A DNA stretch of 16,981 nt from Paracoccaceae bacterium (GTDB lineage Bacteria > Pseudomonadota > Alphaproteobacteria > Rhodobacterales > Rhodobacteraceae), in contig SLPP01000128.1 of NCBI GenBank assembly GCA_007131945.1, positions 1-16,981 on the forward strand, written 5' to 3'. The notes beneath the pieces are model-generated. The model ran no database searches, was not told the origin of the DNA, and saw only the letters and a list, made by a program, of their open reading frames with translations. Shown piece by piece: positions 1 to 7,113 of the stretch (position 1 is its first letter; every line of letters starts with the position of its first letter). The position numbers and the translations under genes are program-made.

Positions 1-137
1 AAGAGCGCGCGCGCATCGAGAAGCGCCGCGACGAGGACCGGAAGGTCGATCACGACCGGCTCGAGCGCATCGAGCGCGACATCCACGACATGCGCAACCT
101 GATCTTCGCCGCCTTCCAGCGCAGGAACGGCGACTGA
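1..137 (+). CDS. C-terminal end of a small charged helical protein (partial)
   Basis: This is the 3' end of a plus-strand gene whose start lies outside the window. The frame beginning at base 3 is open to a TGA at 135-137 and gives 44 residues very rich in Arg, Glu and Asp with evenly spaced Leu/Ile, which looks like an amphipathic or coiled-coil helix. It ends with a short hydrophobic patch (NLIFAAF) and the tail QRRNGD. I do not recognise the family. It precedes an M15 peptidase of endolysin type on the same strand, so it may belong to the same phage-like lysis cassette, but that is inference from position only. The 188 bases between it and the next gene contain no convincing gene. Confidence 0.55.
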   Translation, partial: ERARIEKRRDEDRKVDHDRLERIERDIHDMRNLIFAAFQRRNGD

Positions 138-325
138 CAACGCAAGGTCGCGCAAAGCAGCGTGCACTCGGCGCCCCTGGTCGCAACCCGACGCCGGCAT
201 CCTGAACACGGCGCCCGGTGCTCACCAACAGCACGATCGCACTCGACCACGCCCGTCGCCGGTCCCCTGCCGCTCCGTCCTGCGGCGGGCCGGCATCTGT
301 CATTCCCATCGCAAAGGAGGCTCCC

Positions 326-1006
326 ATGCCCGATCCCGTCCGCACCTTCCGCCATTTTCGCGATGTGCCGCAGAACCTCTGGCGCTGGCCGAACTTCTCG
401 CCGGCTGAGATCGCCTGCCGCGGCACCGGCCAGCTCAAGCTGCACCCCGAGGCCCTCGACAGGCTGCAGGCGCTGCGCGACCGGCTGGACAAGCCGCTGA
501 TCGTGCGCTCGGCCTATCGCTCGCCCGAGCACAACCGCAATGTCGGCGGCGCCCCGCGTTCGAAGCACATGGACGGCACGGCCTTCGATATCGCCATGGC
601 GAACCACGACCCCGCCGCCTTCGAGGCCGCAGCCCGCGAGGTCGGCTTCCTCGGCTTCGGCTCATATCCCCGCTCTGGCTTCATGCACATTGATCTCGGT
701 CCCGCACGCCAGTGGGGCGAGCGGTTTCCGCCCCGTGCCGTCCCCTTCGCCGCCGAGACCCCGCCCGCGCGCGAGACACTGGCCGCAAGCCGCACGCTGC
801 GCGGGACCGGCGCGGCCGGGGTGGCGACCGTCGGTGCCGCCGGGGTCGAGGTCGCGCAGGAGGTTCTGGCGGAGACGCAGGACGCCGTCGTGCCACTGGT
901 CCCGTACCTCGACACCCTGCGCTGGCTGTTCATCGCCCTGGCGCTGGGCGGTATCGCCGTGGCGGTCTGGGCGCGTATGGACGACTGGAAGAAGGGCCGG
1001 CGCTGA
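326..1006 (+). CDS. M15-family peptidase, phage endolysin-like, with C-terminal membrane anchor
   Basis: A 226-residue zinc peptidase of the M15 (D-Ala-D-Ala carboxypeptidase / VanY-like) family, expected to cut peptidoglycan peptides. The visible zinc-site pattern is SKHMDGTAFDIAM (His81, Asp88) plus FMHIDLG (His121), in the usual SxHxxGxAxD...HxD layout. Residues 1-135 are the catalytic domain, 140-195 an Ala/Gly/Val-rich linker, and 199-216 a single transmembrane segment followed by a basic tail (WKKGRR). No signal peptide is seen. The ATG at 326 is chosen over an in-frame ATG at 218 because AAAGGAGG at 313-320 sits just before it. The stop overlaps the next small ORF (TGATG). Such peptidases are common lysis genes in prophages of Rhodobacterales; here it appears to be a left-over or domesticated copy at the island edge. 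Confidence 0.85.
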   Translation: MPDPVRTFRHFRDVPQNLWRWPNFSPAEIACRGTGQLKLHPEALDRLQALRDRLDKPLIVRSAYRSPEHNRNVGGAPRSKHMDGTAFDIAMANHDPAAFEAAAREVGFLGFGSYPRSGFMHIDLGPARQWGERFPPRAVPFAAETPPARETLAASRTLRGTGAAGVATVGAAGVEVAQEVLAETQDAVVPLVPYLDTLRWLFIALALGGIAVAVWARMDDWKKGRR

Positions 1007-1095
1007 TGGGGGCAAGCCTGCTGGCCAGGCTTTTCGCCCGGCCATGGGCGCGGTGGGTGGCGGGGATTTTGTATCTGTGGAGCATTACGCCGTGA
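1006..1095 (+). pseudogene. 29-residue hydrophobic ORF, probable truncated phage lysis/spanin-like gene
   Basis: An ATG overlapping the stop of the M15 peptidase (TGATG at 1004-1008) opens a 29-residue ORF with a basic amphipathic start and one hydrophobic stretch (WVAGILYLW), ending in SITP and a TGA at 1093-1095. Translational coupling suggests it was a real gene of the lysis cassette. Small proteins starting like this, with a transmembrane segment followed by a long helical part, often follow M15 lysins in phages. Here only the membrane part remains, and it stops 12 bases before the end of the convergent cytochrome gene, so I read it as cut at the island border. It could also be an intact micro-protein. 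Confidence 0.4.
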
Positions 1096-1107
1096 TGGTG
1101 CAATTGC

Positions 1108-1713
1108 TTAACGACCATGTTTCACAGCCCATCGGCCTCGCTTCCAAAACCAAGCACCTAAAGCGAAGACCGCCATCGCAACCAATCCCATGATCAGCAC
1201 CGTCCATTCCCAACGATTCCGTTCGGGGTGGCGCGCAGCGAGATGAGCGATGATCGCCGCCCGATCGCCCGGCTCAAGGCGCGCGCCATTCAACCACTCC
1301 ATCCGGACAACCGTTATCGTCCACCCCGGGCGGCCAAGCGTGGTGCCTTCTATCTGCCTGGCATCGTGGCATGTCAGGCAACGTATCTCGACCAGCCGCT
1401 CGCCCAGCGGCCGGGCCGCGCGCGCCACCGAGATCCGCTCGGCTTCGGCCTGCGCGACGCGTCGTTCTTCATCCTCGCGGGCGCGGTCAGCCGCAATTTC
1501 TGCTCTGATGCGGGCACGGATCTCGGCGGCTTCATCCGAGGGCAGCACACCCGTCTCGGTCTCGAAATCGCCCCAGTCGGTGCCCGGCTGCCCGGGTAGC
1601 GCAAGAAGCAAGCAGACCAGACACAGGAGCAGGCGACAGATGTTGCGCCGCCACGGCCTATTGTGCGGCGAAATCGGCCTCTCCGCGCGCACGGCGGGCG
1701 GAAAAAACGGCAT
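1108..1713 (-). CDS. Membrane-anchored monohaem cytochrome c, last gene of the arx operon
   Basis: A 201-residue protein with one haem-binding motif (CLTCH, residues 112-116) and Met138 in VVRMEW as a candidate sixth ligand. Residues 26-40 form a hydrophobic signal or anchor segment after a basic n-region, 57-97 is a highly charged Ala/Glu/Arg helix that may act as a spacer, and 171-190 is a second membrane segment with a basic cytoplasmic tail. This would hold the haem domain in the periplasm. The ATG at 1713 has GAGGG eight bases upstream and is preferred to the ATG at 1740, which has none. It overlaps the end of arxD by 56 bases, so it is co-transcribed and probably coupled. Its role as electron acceptor from ArxABC or from the quinol pool is inferred from position. 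I do not recognise a named family. Confidence 0.8.
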   Translation of the reverse strand: MPFFPPAVRAERPISPHNRPWRRNICRLLLCLVCLLLALPGQPGTDWGDFETETGVLPSDEAAEIRARIRAEIAADRAREDEERRVAQAEAERISVARAARPLGERLVEIRCLTCHDARQIEGTTLGRPGWTITVVRMEWLNGARLEPGDRAAIIAHLAARHPERNRWEWTVLIMGLVAMAVFALGAWFWKRGRWAVKHGR

Positions 1714-2515
1714 CGTCCCAGCCCTCGTTACGGGCGACATGGTCCCAGGCCAGACCGTCGCGTTCCAACCGATAGGCTATCTCGGCCAGATCCTCGGCGG
1801 TCAGCGCGCCGATGCCGCGCGCCGAACCCGGCGGCAGGCTCTCCATGCCAGCCTTGATCACCACCGCTTCGGGCGCGGCGACCGAGCCCTCGACCGCCAA
1901 CCAGATCAGCCGGGCCAGATGGGTGAACGCCGCGTTGAGCCCGTGCGCGCCGCTGGCGGTTTCCAGATCGCGCAGAAAAGGGTTGATCCATTGGCAGACA
2001 TAGTCGGACAGAAAACCCTCGGCCTCGGCGATCAGGGCGCGGGCTTCGATATCGTCGCCCGCGCGCGCCTTCTCGCCGGCCTGGTCGTAAAGCAGCGCCA
2101 TAAACTCGGCCTGCACCGCCGGGGTGTCGTTGAGGTCACGGAAATGCTGGTGGCGCTCGAAACCGTGCCGCGCATAGGCACCGGCCATGCCGGCCTCGCT
2201 GCCGCCCATGATAGCGCCGTCGAGATAGAAGCCGGTATTGACCCGAACCGGCGTCGGCGGGGTCAGGAACAGGGTGGCATAGAATTTTTGCAGTGCCAGC
2301 GGATCGCGCAATTCGGCGGCGGCGGCGCGCAGATCGGCGATCTCGGCGCCCAGATGCAGGCCGATCTCGCCTGCGATGGTTTCAAGATCATCGGGCAGCG
2401 CGGTCTGGAAGGCTTCCAGGTAGTCGGCGCCCGTGGCCGGCGGGGCGAAGGCGCGCGCCATGCACAGCCAGAAATCGCGTTTCGAGAAGGCGAGGCTTGC
2501 GGTCTCGGGTTGCAT
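1658..2515 (-). CDS. arxD: TorD/DmsD-family molybdoenzyme chaperone, ArxD
   Basis: A 285-residue, all-helical, cysteine-poor cytoplasmic protein of the TorD/DmsD/NarJ chaperone family. These chaperones bind the Tat leader of a molybdoenzyme and keep it in the cytoplasm until the cofactor is inserted. The family look is seen in the N-terminal helix (KRDFWLCMARAF), the central FYATLFL...V...GFYLDG region, and a middle HFRDLNDTPAVQAEFMALLY segment typical of TorD-like proteins. It is somewhat longer than the common 200-220 residues because of an extended C-terminal tail. The ATG at 2515 has GAGAGGAA just upstream. It follows arxC by 60 bases, the only sizeable gap between arxB and the operon end. 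The client is presumably ArxA, the only Tat-type molybdoenzyme encoded here. Confidence 0.85.
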   Translation of the reverse strand: MQPETASLAFSKRDFWLCMARAFAPPATGADYLEAFQTALPDDLETIAGEIGLHLGAEIADLRAAAAELRDPLALQKFYATLFLTPPTPVRVNTGFYLDGAIMGGSEAGMAGAYARHGFERHQHFRDLNDTPAVQAEFMALLYDQAGEKARAGDDIEARALIAEAEGFLSDYVCQWINPFLRDLETASGAHGLNAAFTHLARLIWLAVEGSVAAPEAVVIKAGMESLPPGSARGIGALTAEDLAEIAYRLERDGLAWDHVARNEGWDDAVFSARRARGEADFAAQ

Positions 2516-2575
2516 GTACTTCCTCTCTGAAAAGGGCCGGAGCGCGTAGGGGGCGCCGCGCCCCGGCTGCTGACC

Positions 2576-3730
2576 TCAGCCCCGGTCCTCTGCGCCCAGC
2601 CGCCAGGCGGCAAAGGCATAGACCACATTCGCGAGGCCGACCGCCAGAACCAAGAGCGCCCATTCCCCGGTCGAGGGAACGTAAGGCAGCAGATCCGGCG
2701 CCCAGGTGCCCTTGAACAGCGGCACCATCTGTCCGCCGATGATAAACTCGTACCGGCTGATCAGCAGGCCCACCATCACCAGAAGCGAGGCCAGCACCTG
2801 CATCAATCCGTTAGAGCGCGTGGCGGGCAGCACCATCAGCACGAAGGGCAGCGCCACGCAGCCCCAGAGCGCAATGTGGAACATCGGCTGTGCCACAAGG
2901 TATTCCCACACCTGCAACCCTTCGGCATTCGACCACAGCCCGGTCACCGCGCGGCCGGCGTGCAGGATGAAATGCAGCGCGATGGAAATGGCGAACATCC
3001 GCGCAAGCGTGCCCTCGAAGAGGCTGCGCGTTTCGGGGCGCATGTTGCCATGGCTGAAGCCGTTCTTGAGATGGCTGAAGAATACTGTGAAGGCCAGCGC
3101 CCCCATGAAGCTTTCGATCAGGAACACCACCGGGATCTCGCCGCCAAACCACATCGGCCGCATCGCCATCATGCCATAGACGGCACCGGCCACCAGCGTG
3201 ATTGCCAGCGCCAGCAGCCCCACCAGCATCATCAGCGGGTTGCGCCCGGCATCGGGCTTGTTGATCATCCCGAAAAGGACGATCGCCAGCAGGATGGTGT
3301 AGACGCCAACCAGAAGTACCTTCCAGAACAGCGGCGAGGCCATCTGCATGTTCAGAGGCGTTGCCCAGAGCGCGATCCAGGGGTTGCCGAGCTCGAGAAA
3401 AAGCACAGCCACGCCGCCGATCAAACCCGCCATGGCAAGCCATAGGCAGCGCCGGGCAACGGGACGGAACTCTTCCAGCCCAAAGACATGCCAGAGCGAG
3501 GCCACCATCGCCAGACCTGCCGAAGTCAGCAGGAAATAGTCATAGGTGACAATCGCGAGGCCCCAGTGAATGCCGGCATTGGTGGTATTGAACTGCACCT
3601 TGCCGAACTGGAACACCTCCCACAGCACATAGCCGCCGCCGATGGCCAGCAGCGCCAGCGCCGCGATCAGATGCAGAAGGAAATGGTTGCCCCGTACGCT
3701 TGCCGGGGAAGTATCGGTCATCATTGCCAT
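2576..3730 (-). CDS. arxC: NrfD/PsrC-type integral membrane subunit, ArxC
   Basis: A 384-residue polytopic membrane protein with about ten hydrophobic segments, of the NrfD/PsrC/DmsC-like group that anchors molybdoenzyme complexes and exchanges electrons with the quinone pool. The N-terminus NHFLLHLIAALALL and the second segment TYDYFLLTSAGL are typical of NrfD proteins. WFGGEIPVVFLIESFMG in the middle of the chain also fits this family. The ATG at 3730 has AGGAGGGA eight bases upstream. It lies 20 bases after arxB and 60 before arxD. In the arx model it would take electrons from the Fe-S subunit and reduce quinone, linking arsenite oxidation to respiration or photosynthetic electron flow. 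The direction of electron flow cannot be read from sequence. Confidence 0.88.
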   Translation of the reverse strand: MAMMTDTSPASVRGNHFLLHLIAALALLAIGGGYVLWEVFQFGKVQFNTTNAGIHWGLAIVTYDYFLLTSAGLAMVASLWHVFGLEEFRPVARRCLWLAMAGLIGGVAVLFLELGNPWIALWATPLNMQMASPLFWKVLLVGVYTILLAIVLFGMINKPDAGRNPLMMLVGLLALAITLVAGAVYGMMAMRPMWFGGEIPVVFLIESFMGALAFTVFFSHLKNGFSHGNMRPETRSLFEGTLARMFAISIALHFILHAGRAVTGLWSNAEGLQVWEYLVAQPMFHIALWGCVALPFVLMVLPATRSNGLMQVLASLLVMVGLLISRYEFIIGGQMVPLFKGTWAPDLLPYVPSTGEWALLVLAVGLANVVYAFAAWRLGAEDRG

Positions 3731-3750
3731 GGTTCATTCCCTCCTGTGTC

Positions 3751-4509
3751 TCAGCCGCGCCGCGACCGGCTGCCCGGCACCACCGGCGAACCGCCGCCCG
3801 ACAGGTAATAGACCTTGGGCTTGTTGCCGGTCTCCTCGCGCAGGCGTACACCGCCCTTCTCGGCGATCAGCTCATTGACCTTGCTTTCGGGGTTGTCGAG
3901 GTCGCCGAAGAACCGCGCCTTGGGCGCGCAGACGCGCACGCAGGCGGGGGTGTATTCGCGGGTTTCGGGGTTGTCCTCGTCCAGATCGGCCACGCCCTCG
4001 GGGGCCTGGCTGATCTTGTGATGGCAGAAGGTGCATTTCGACACCACGCCGCTGGGCTGGATGCCGATACCCTTGGACGGATCCTCGTATTCGTCCGGCA
4101 TGCGGAAGGGCGGGTTCCACGTCCGCCGGCCACGCGCTGGAAACGCCTCGCGCACATCGGGCTCCACCACCGGCGCCTCGTCCATGTAGAAGCGCACGCC
4201 ATAAGGGCAGGCAACCATGCAGTACTTGCAGCCGATGCACTTGTTCCAGTCAACCAGCACTACGCCGGTTCCCTCGTCGACATAGGTGGCCCGCGTCGGG
4301 CAGACCGAGACGCAGGACGGATTCTCGCACTGCATGCAGGGCCGCGGCAGCCAGCTGATGTTCAGGTTCGGGTATTCCCCTTCGGAGTAGAACAGCACGT
4401 CCTGCCAGTTCTCTCCCGGCAGGCGGCTGTTCTCCATCGCGCAGGCCGTGGTGCAGGCCTGGCAGCCGGTGCAGGTTTCAAGGTCGATGACCATTCCCCA
4501 GTTGGGCAT
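3751..4509 (-). CDS. arxB: Four-cluster [4Fe-4S] electron-transfer subunit, ArxB
   Basis: A 252-residue DmsB/PhsB/NrfC-type ferredoxin subunit. Sixteen cysteines fall into four clusters: Cys13/16/19/23, Cys58/61/66/70 (CMQCENPSCVSVC), Cys91/94/97/101 (CIGCKYCMVAC) and Cys159/162/190/194. This is the full set for four [4Fe-4S] centres carrying electrons between ArxA and ArxC. There is no Tat leader of its own, so it would be exported with the ArxA precursor, as in related complexes. The ATG at 4509 has GGGAGGAAA upstream. It lies 15 bases after arxA. The tail after residue 237 is Gly/Ser/Arg-rich. Homologues also exist in tetrathionate, polysulfide and arsenate reductases, so the Arx assignment depends on the neighbours. 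Confidence 0.9.
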   Translation of the reverse strand: MPNWGMVIDLETCTGCQACTTACAMENSRLPGENWQDVLFYSEGEYPNLNISWLPRPCMQCENPSCVSVCPTRATYVDEGTGVVLVDWNKCIGCKYCMVACPYGVRFYMDEAPVVEPDVREAFPARGRRTWNPPFRMPDEYEDPSKGIGIQPSGVVSKCTFCHHKISQAPEGVADLDEDNPETREYTPACVRVCAPKARFFGDLDNPESKVNELIAEKGGVRLREETGNKPKVYYLSGGGSPVVPGSRSRRG

Positions 4510-4524
4510 GTCGGTTTTCCTCCC

Positions 4525-7074
4525 TTACGCCTTGGCCACACGGACCTTGGTCGAATAATACATGCACTGCCCCGTCACCCGGTCGGACTGGTTGACGGTG
4601 CAGTCGCCCGAATGGCCACCGGGCACGGCATTCGACCACCGGCCCGAGGCCCAGTGGCCATACTCCATCGGCAGTACGATCGTGTCGGGCCGCGTGCCGG
4701 CAAAGACCCGGCAGCGCGCCTCGATTGAGCCGACATCCGAGGTGATGCGCACCATGTCGAGATCGCGGATGCCGCGCGCGGCGGCGGTCTCGGGATGGAT
4801 CTCGACAAAGGCCTCGCCGCGGCCGCCGACGGTGGGCTGCAGATGCGCGATCACCATCGGGATGTTGGAACCGCGCCCTTCGGCATGCAGCGCCACTTTC
4901 GGGGTGCTCAGATACAGGTCACCCCCGCCCGGATGCACCGGCTCCTCCCAGATGGGGAACATCACCGTTGCCGGGTCGCGGCCGGTGGCACCGGCGATCC
5001 ACTCGGCATGTTCCTCCAGGCGGCCCGAGCGGAACTCGAACTTGCCCGAGGGGGTACGCAGAAGCCGCTGCTTGACCTCTTCGGCATCCATCGGGCGGGC
5101 ATAGTCGATCCCGTCCCATTCATAGAAGGTGCCGTCGCGCAGTTGCCACATGTAGGGCTTGCGATACCAGATTCCCTTTTCCACCCAGGCGTCCCAGCCA
5201 TCGACGCCGTTGTCGCCAGGATTGGCCTCGAAGCCGCGCGCCATGTGGCGCAGCACGTTCTCCGAGCTTTCGAGCGCCTCGAAATACTCGGCCATGCGCC
5301 CGCCCATGCGCTTACCGATCTCGATCAGCACGTCGCCGAAATACTTGGTATCGTGAATCGGGTCGATCGCGGGCACCCGAAGATGGGCATGCGCGAATCC
5401 CTCCAGCGGCATCGGCCCGCAATCCTGATAGCGCTCCAGATAGCTGTGATCGGGCAGGATGAGATCGGCGAAATGCCCGGCCTCGGAAGGGAAGGGCGAG
5501 GTGTCGATGACGAAGATTTCCCGCAACGCCTCTTCCCAGACCTGTCCGTTGGGCGCCGTCCAGATCGAATTGTTTTGATAGAACAATAGCGTGTCGAGCT
5601 TGTAGGGCTCGCCGCGCAAGGAATTCGGCCCCACCTCCTGCTGCATGTTCCGCGCCAGCAGATAGCCATCGGGGTGGCCCTGCATGTCGATACGCGGTTG
5701 CTGGCGCCAGGGGCCGTTCTCGGCATAGTCGTCGCGGTAATCGGCCAGATTGGCAGGCAGCGGGCCATAGCTCGGGCCCATCTGATACATCATCCCGCCC
5801 CGGGCGAAGACCGCGCCCACCAGGCCGTTCAGCGCATGGATCGCCATGGCGTTGAAGACGCCGTTGGTATGCGCATGGGCGCCGCGCTCGAAGATCGCCA
5901 TTGCCGGGCGGGTCGAACCGAATTCGAGCGCCACGGTGCGGATGGTCTCGGCGGGGATATCGGTGATCCCGGCGGCCCATTCGGGTGTGCGGTCCTTCAG
6001 CTCGATGTTCCACCAGTCCACCAGACCGTGGGTCCAGCGCGGCACGAAACCCTCGCCCTCGACCTCGGGGGTGACCATCTCGCCGGTTTCCGGGTCTTCC
6101 ATCGGCCCGGGCGTGGCGGCCTCGGTAACGGTCTCTCCGGTGACGAAACGGTTGATCCGGTCGGCGAAATCGCCCACGAAGCTCTTTTCCCAAAGCCCCT
6201 CGGTGAGAATCACATGCGCAATGGCAAGCGCCAGCGCGCCATCGGTGCCGGGCTTAATCAGCAACGCGCGGTCAGATGCCGCCAGCGTGGTGTTCATGTG
6301 CACATCTACCGCCGTCACCCGCGTCTTGGGCGACTTCTTGCCGCGCATGTAGCCCCACATCTGCATGTTGTAGTTGTAGGGGCGGAACGCCTCGAGGAAG
6401 CCGCAGCCGAACATCAAGAGATAGTTGCAGTTGCGGTAGTCGTGGGCGTTGTAGCTGTCGTTGCCGTCGGTGAAGAACCGCGCCTTCATCGAGCCGTCCG
6501 AGCACATCGAACTGTGACCGATATTGCCGTTGGGCGTACCATAGAGCGCGCCGAACTGACCCATCATGCCGATATCGGTGGTGCCCCAGCCACGGCCCGA
6601 AAGCATGGCAAAGCGGTGGCTCTCACCGGCCTCGCGCAGATTCCTCAGTCGGTCGGCGACCATGTCCAGCGCCTCGTCCCAACTGATCGGCACGAAACCG
6701 GGATCGACATCGCGGCCCTTTTGCGGGTTGGTGCGCCGCATCGGGCCGCGCCAGCGGTCGGGGTCATAGAGGATATAGATGCCCAGCGGCCCCTTCGGGC
6801 AGAGCTTGCCATTGGCGATGGGATGGTCGGGGTTGCCGTGGATGGCATGCACCCGCCCGTCGGTGGTGTAGACATCAATGCCGCAGCGCGCCGGGCACTG
6901 GTGGCAAATGTTCTTGCTCACCACCGTGTTCGGCTGACGCCTGGTCTGGGCCTCGGCGCTTCCGCGCTCGGGGTTGGTGCCGGGAATGGTCAGCGCCACG
7001 GTTGCGGCGGCGCCGGTAACGCCGGTCGCCTGCAGGAACCGCCGCCGGCTGACATTGGTGTTGATCTCGTCCAT
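4525..7074 (-). CDS. arxA: Molybdopterin oxidoreductase catalytic subunit, arsenite oxidase ArxA
   Basis: An 849-residue bis-MGD molybdoenzyme of the DMSO reductase superfamily, in the Psr/Phs/Arr/Arx branch. A Tat leader (SRRRFLQATG, residues 9-18, then a hydrophobic stretch) sends it folded to the periplasm. The [4Fe-4S] site is Cys57/60/64/92 (CHQCPARC...CPKG). Cys191 in SSMCSDGS is the likely Mo ligand. GRGWG at 160-164 is the motif I associate with ArxA rather than arsenate reductase ArrA. C-terminal MopB-fold elements such as MVRITSDVGSIEARC are present. The ATG at 7074 has GGAGGAAA a few bases upstream, so it is better than the ATG at 7104. Neighbouring arxB/C/D genes and the ars operon support arsenite as substrate. 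Alternatives are ArrA or a polysulfide/tetrathionate enzyme. Confidence 0.88.
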   Translation of the reverse strand: MDEINTNVSRRRFLQATGVTGAAATVALTIPGTNPERGSAEAQTRRQPNTVVSKNICHQCPARCGIDVYTTDGRVHAIHGNPDHPIANGKLCPKGPLGIYILYDPDRWRGPMRRTNPQKGRDVDPGFVPISWDEALDMVADRLRNLREAGESHRFAMLSGRGWGTTDIGMMGQFGALYGTPNGNIGHSSMCSDGSMKARFFTDGNDSYNAHDYRNCNYLLMFGCGFLEAFRPYNYNMQMWGYMRGKKSPKTRVTAVDVHMNTTLAASDRALLIKPGTDGALALAIAHVILTEGLWEKSFVGDFADRINRFVTGETVTEAATPGPMEDPETGEMVTPEVEGEGFVPRWTHGLVDWWNIELKDRTPEWAAGITDIPAETIRTVALEFGSTRPAMAIFERGAHAHTNGVFNAMAIHALNGLVGAVFARGGMMYQMGPSYGPLPANLADYRDDYAENGPWRQQPRIDMQGHPDGYLLARNMQQEVGPNSLRGEPYKLDTLLFYQNNSIWTAPNGQVWEEALREIFVIDTSPFPSEAGHFADLILPDHSYLERYQDCGPMPLEGFAHAHLRVPAIDPIHDTKYFGDVLIEIGKRMGGRMAEYFEALESSENVLRHMARGFEANPGDNGVDGWDAWVEKGIWYRKPYMWQLRDGTFYEWDGIDYARPMDAEEVKQRLLRTPSGKFEFRSGRLEEHAEWIAGATGRDPATVMFPIWEEPVHPGGGDLYLSTPKVALHAEGRGSNIPMVIAHLQPTVGGRGEAFVEIHPETAAARGIRDLDMVRITSDVGSIEARCRVFAGTRPDTIVLPMEYGHWASGRWSNAVPGGHSGDCTVNQSDRVTGQCMYYSTKVRVAKA

Positions 7075-7113
7075 CTGGTCTTTCCTCCCCCTTGCGGTGG
7101 TCATCGGCTGGTG

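Noticed and set aside
218..325. Upstream in-frame ATG start for the M15 peptidase
   Set aside because: The 36 added residues have no family character, and a clear AAAGGAGG ribosome site sits right before the ATG at 326.
162..500. Plus-strand open frame overlapping the lysin start
   Set aside because: It overlaps the strongly supported lysin gene in another frame and has a low-complexity Arg/Pro/Ser composition typical of a shadow in GC-rich DNA.
1250..2530. Long plus-strand open frame opposite arxD and the cytochrome
   Set aside because: Antisense shadow with no recognisable motif; the minus-strand genes have haem and TorD features and good ribosome sites.
4525..7074. Aerobic arsenite oxidase AioA, or sulfite dehydrogenase SoeA, as identity of the molybdoenzyme
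   Set aside because: AioA has a 3Fe-4S site and a Rieske partner AioB, not found here; NrfD and four-cluster partners fit Arx/Arr/Psr. SoeA is less likely because of the ars and arxXSR neighbours and GRGWG.
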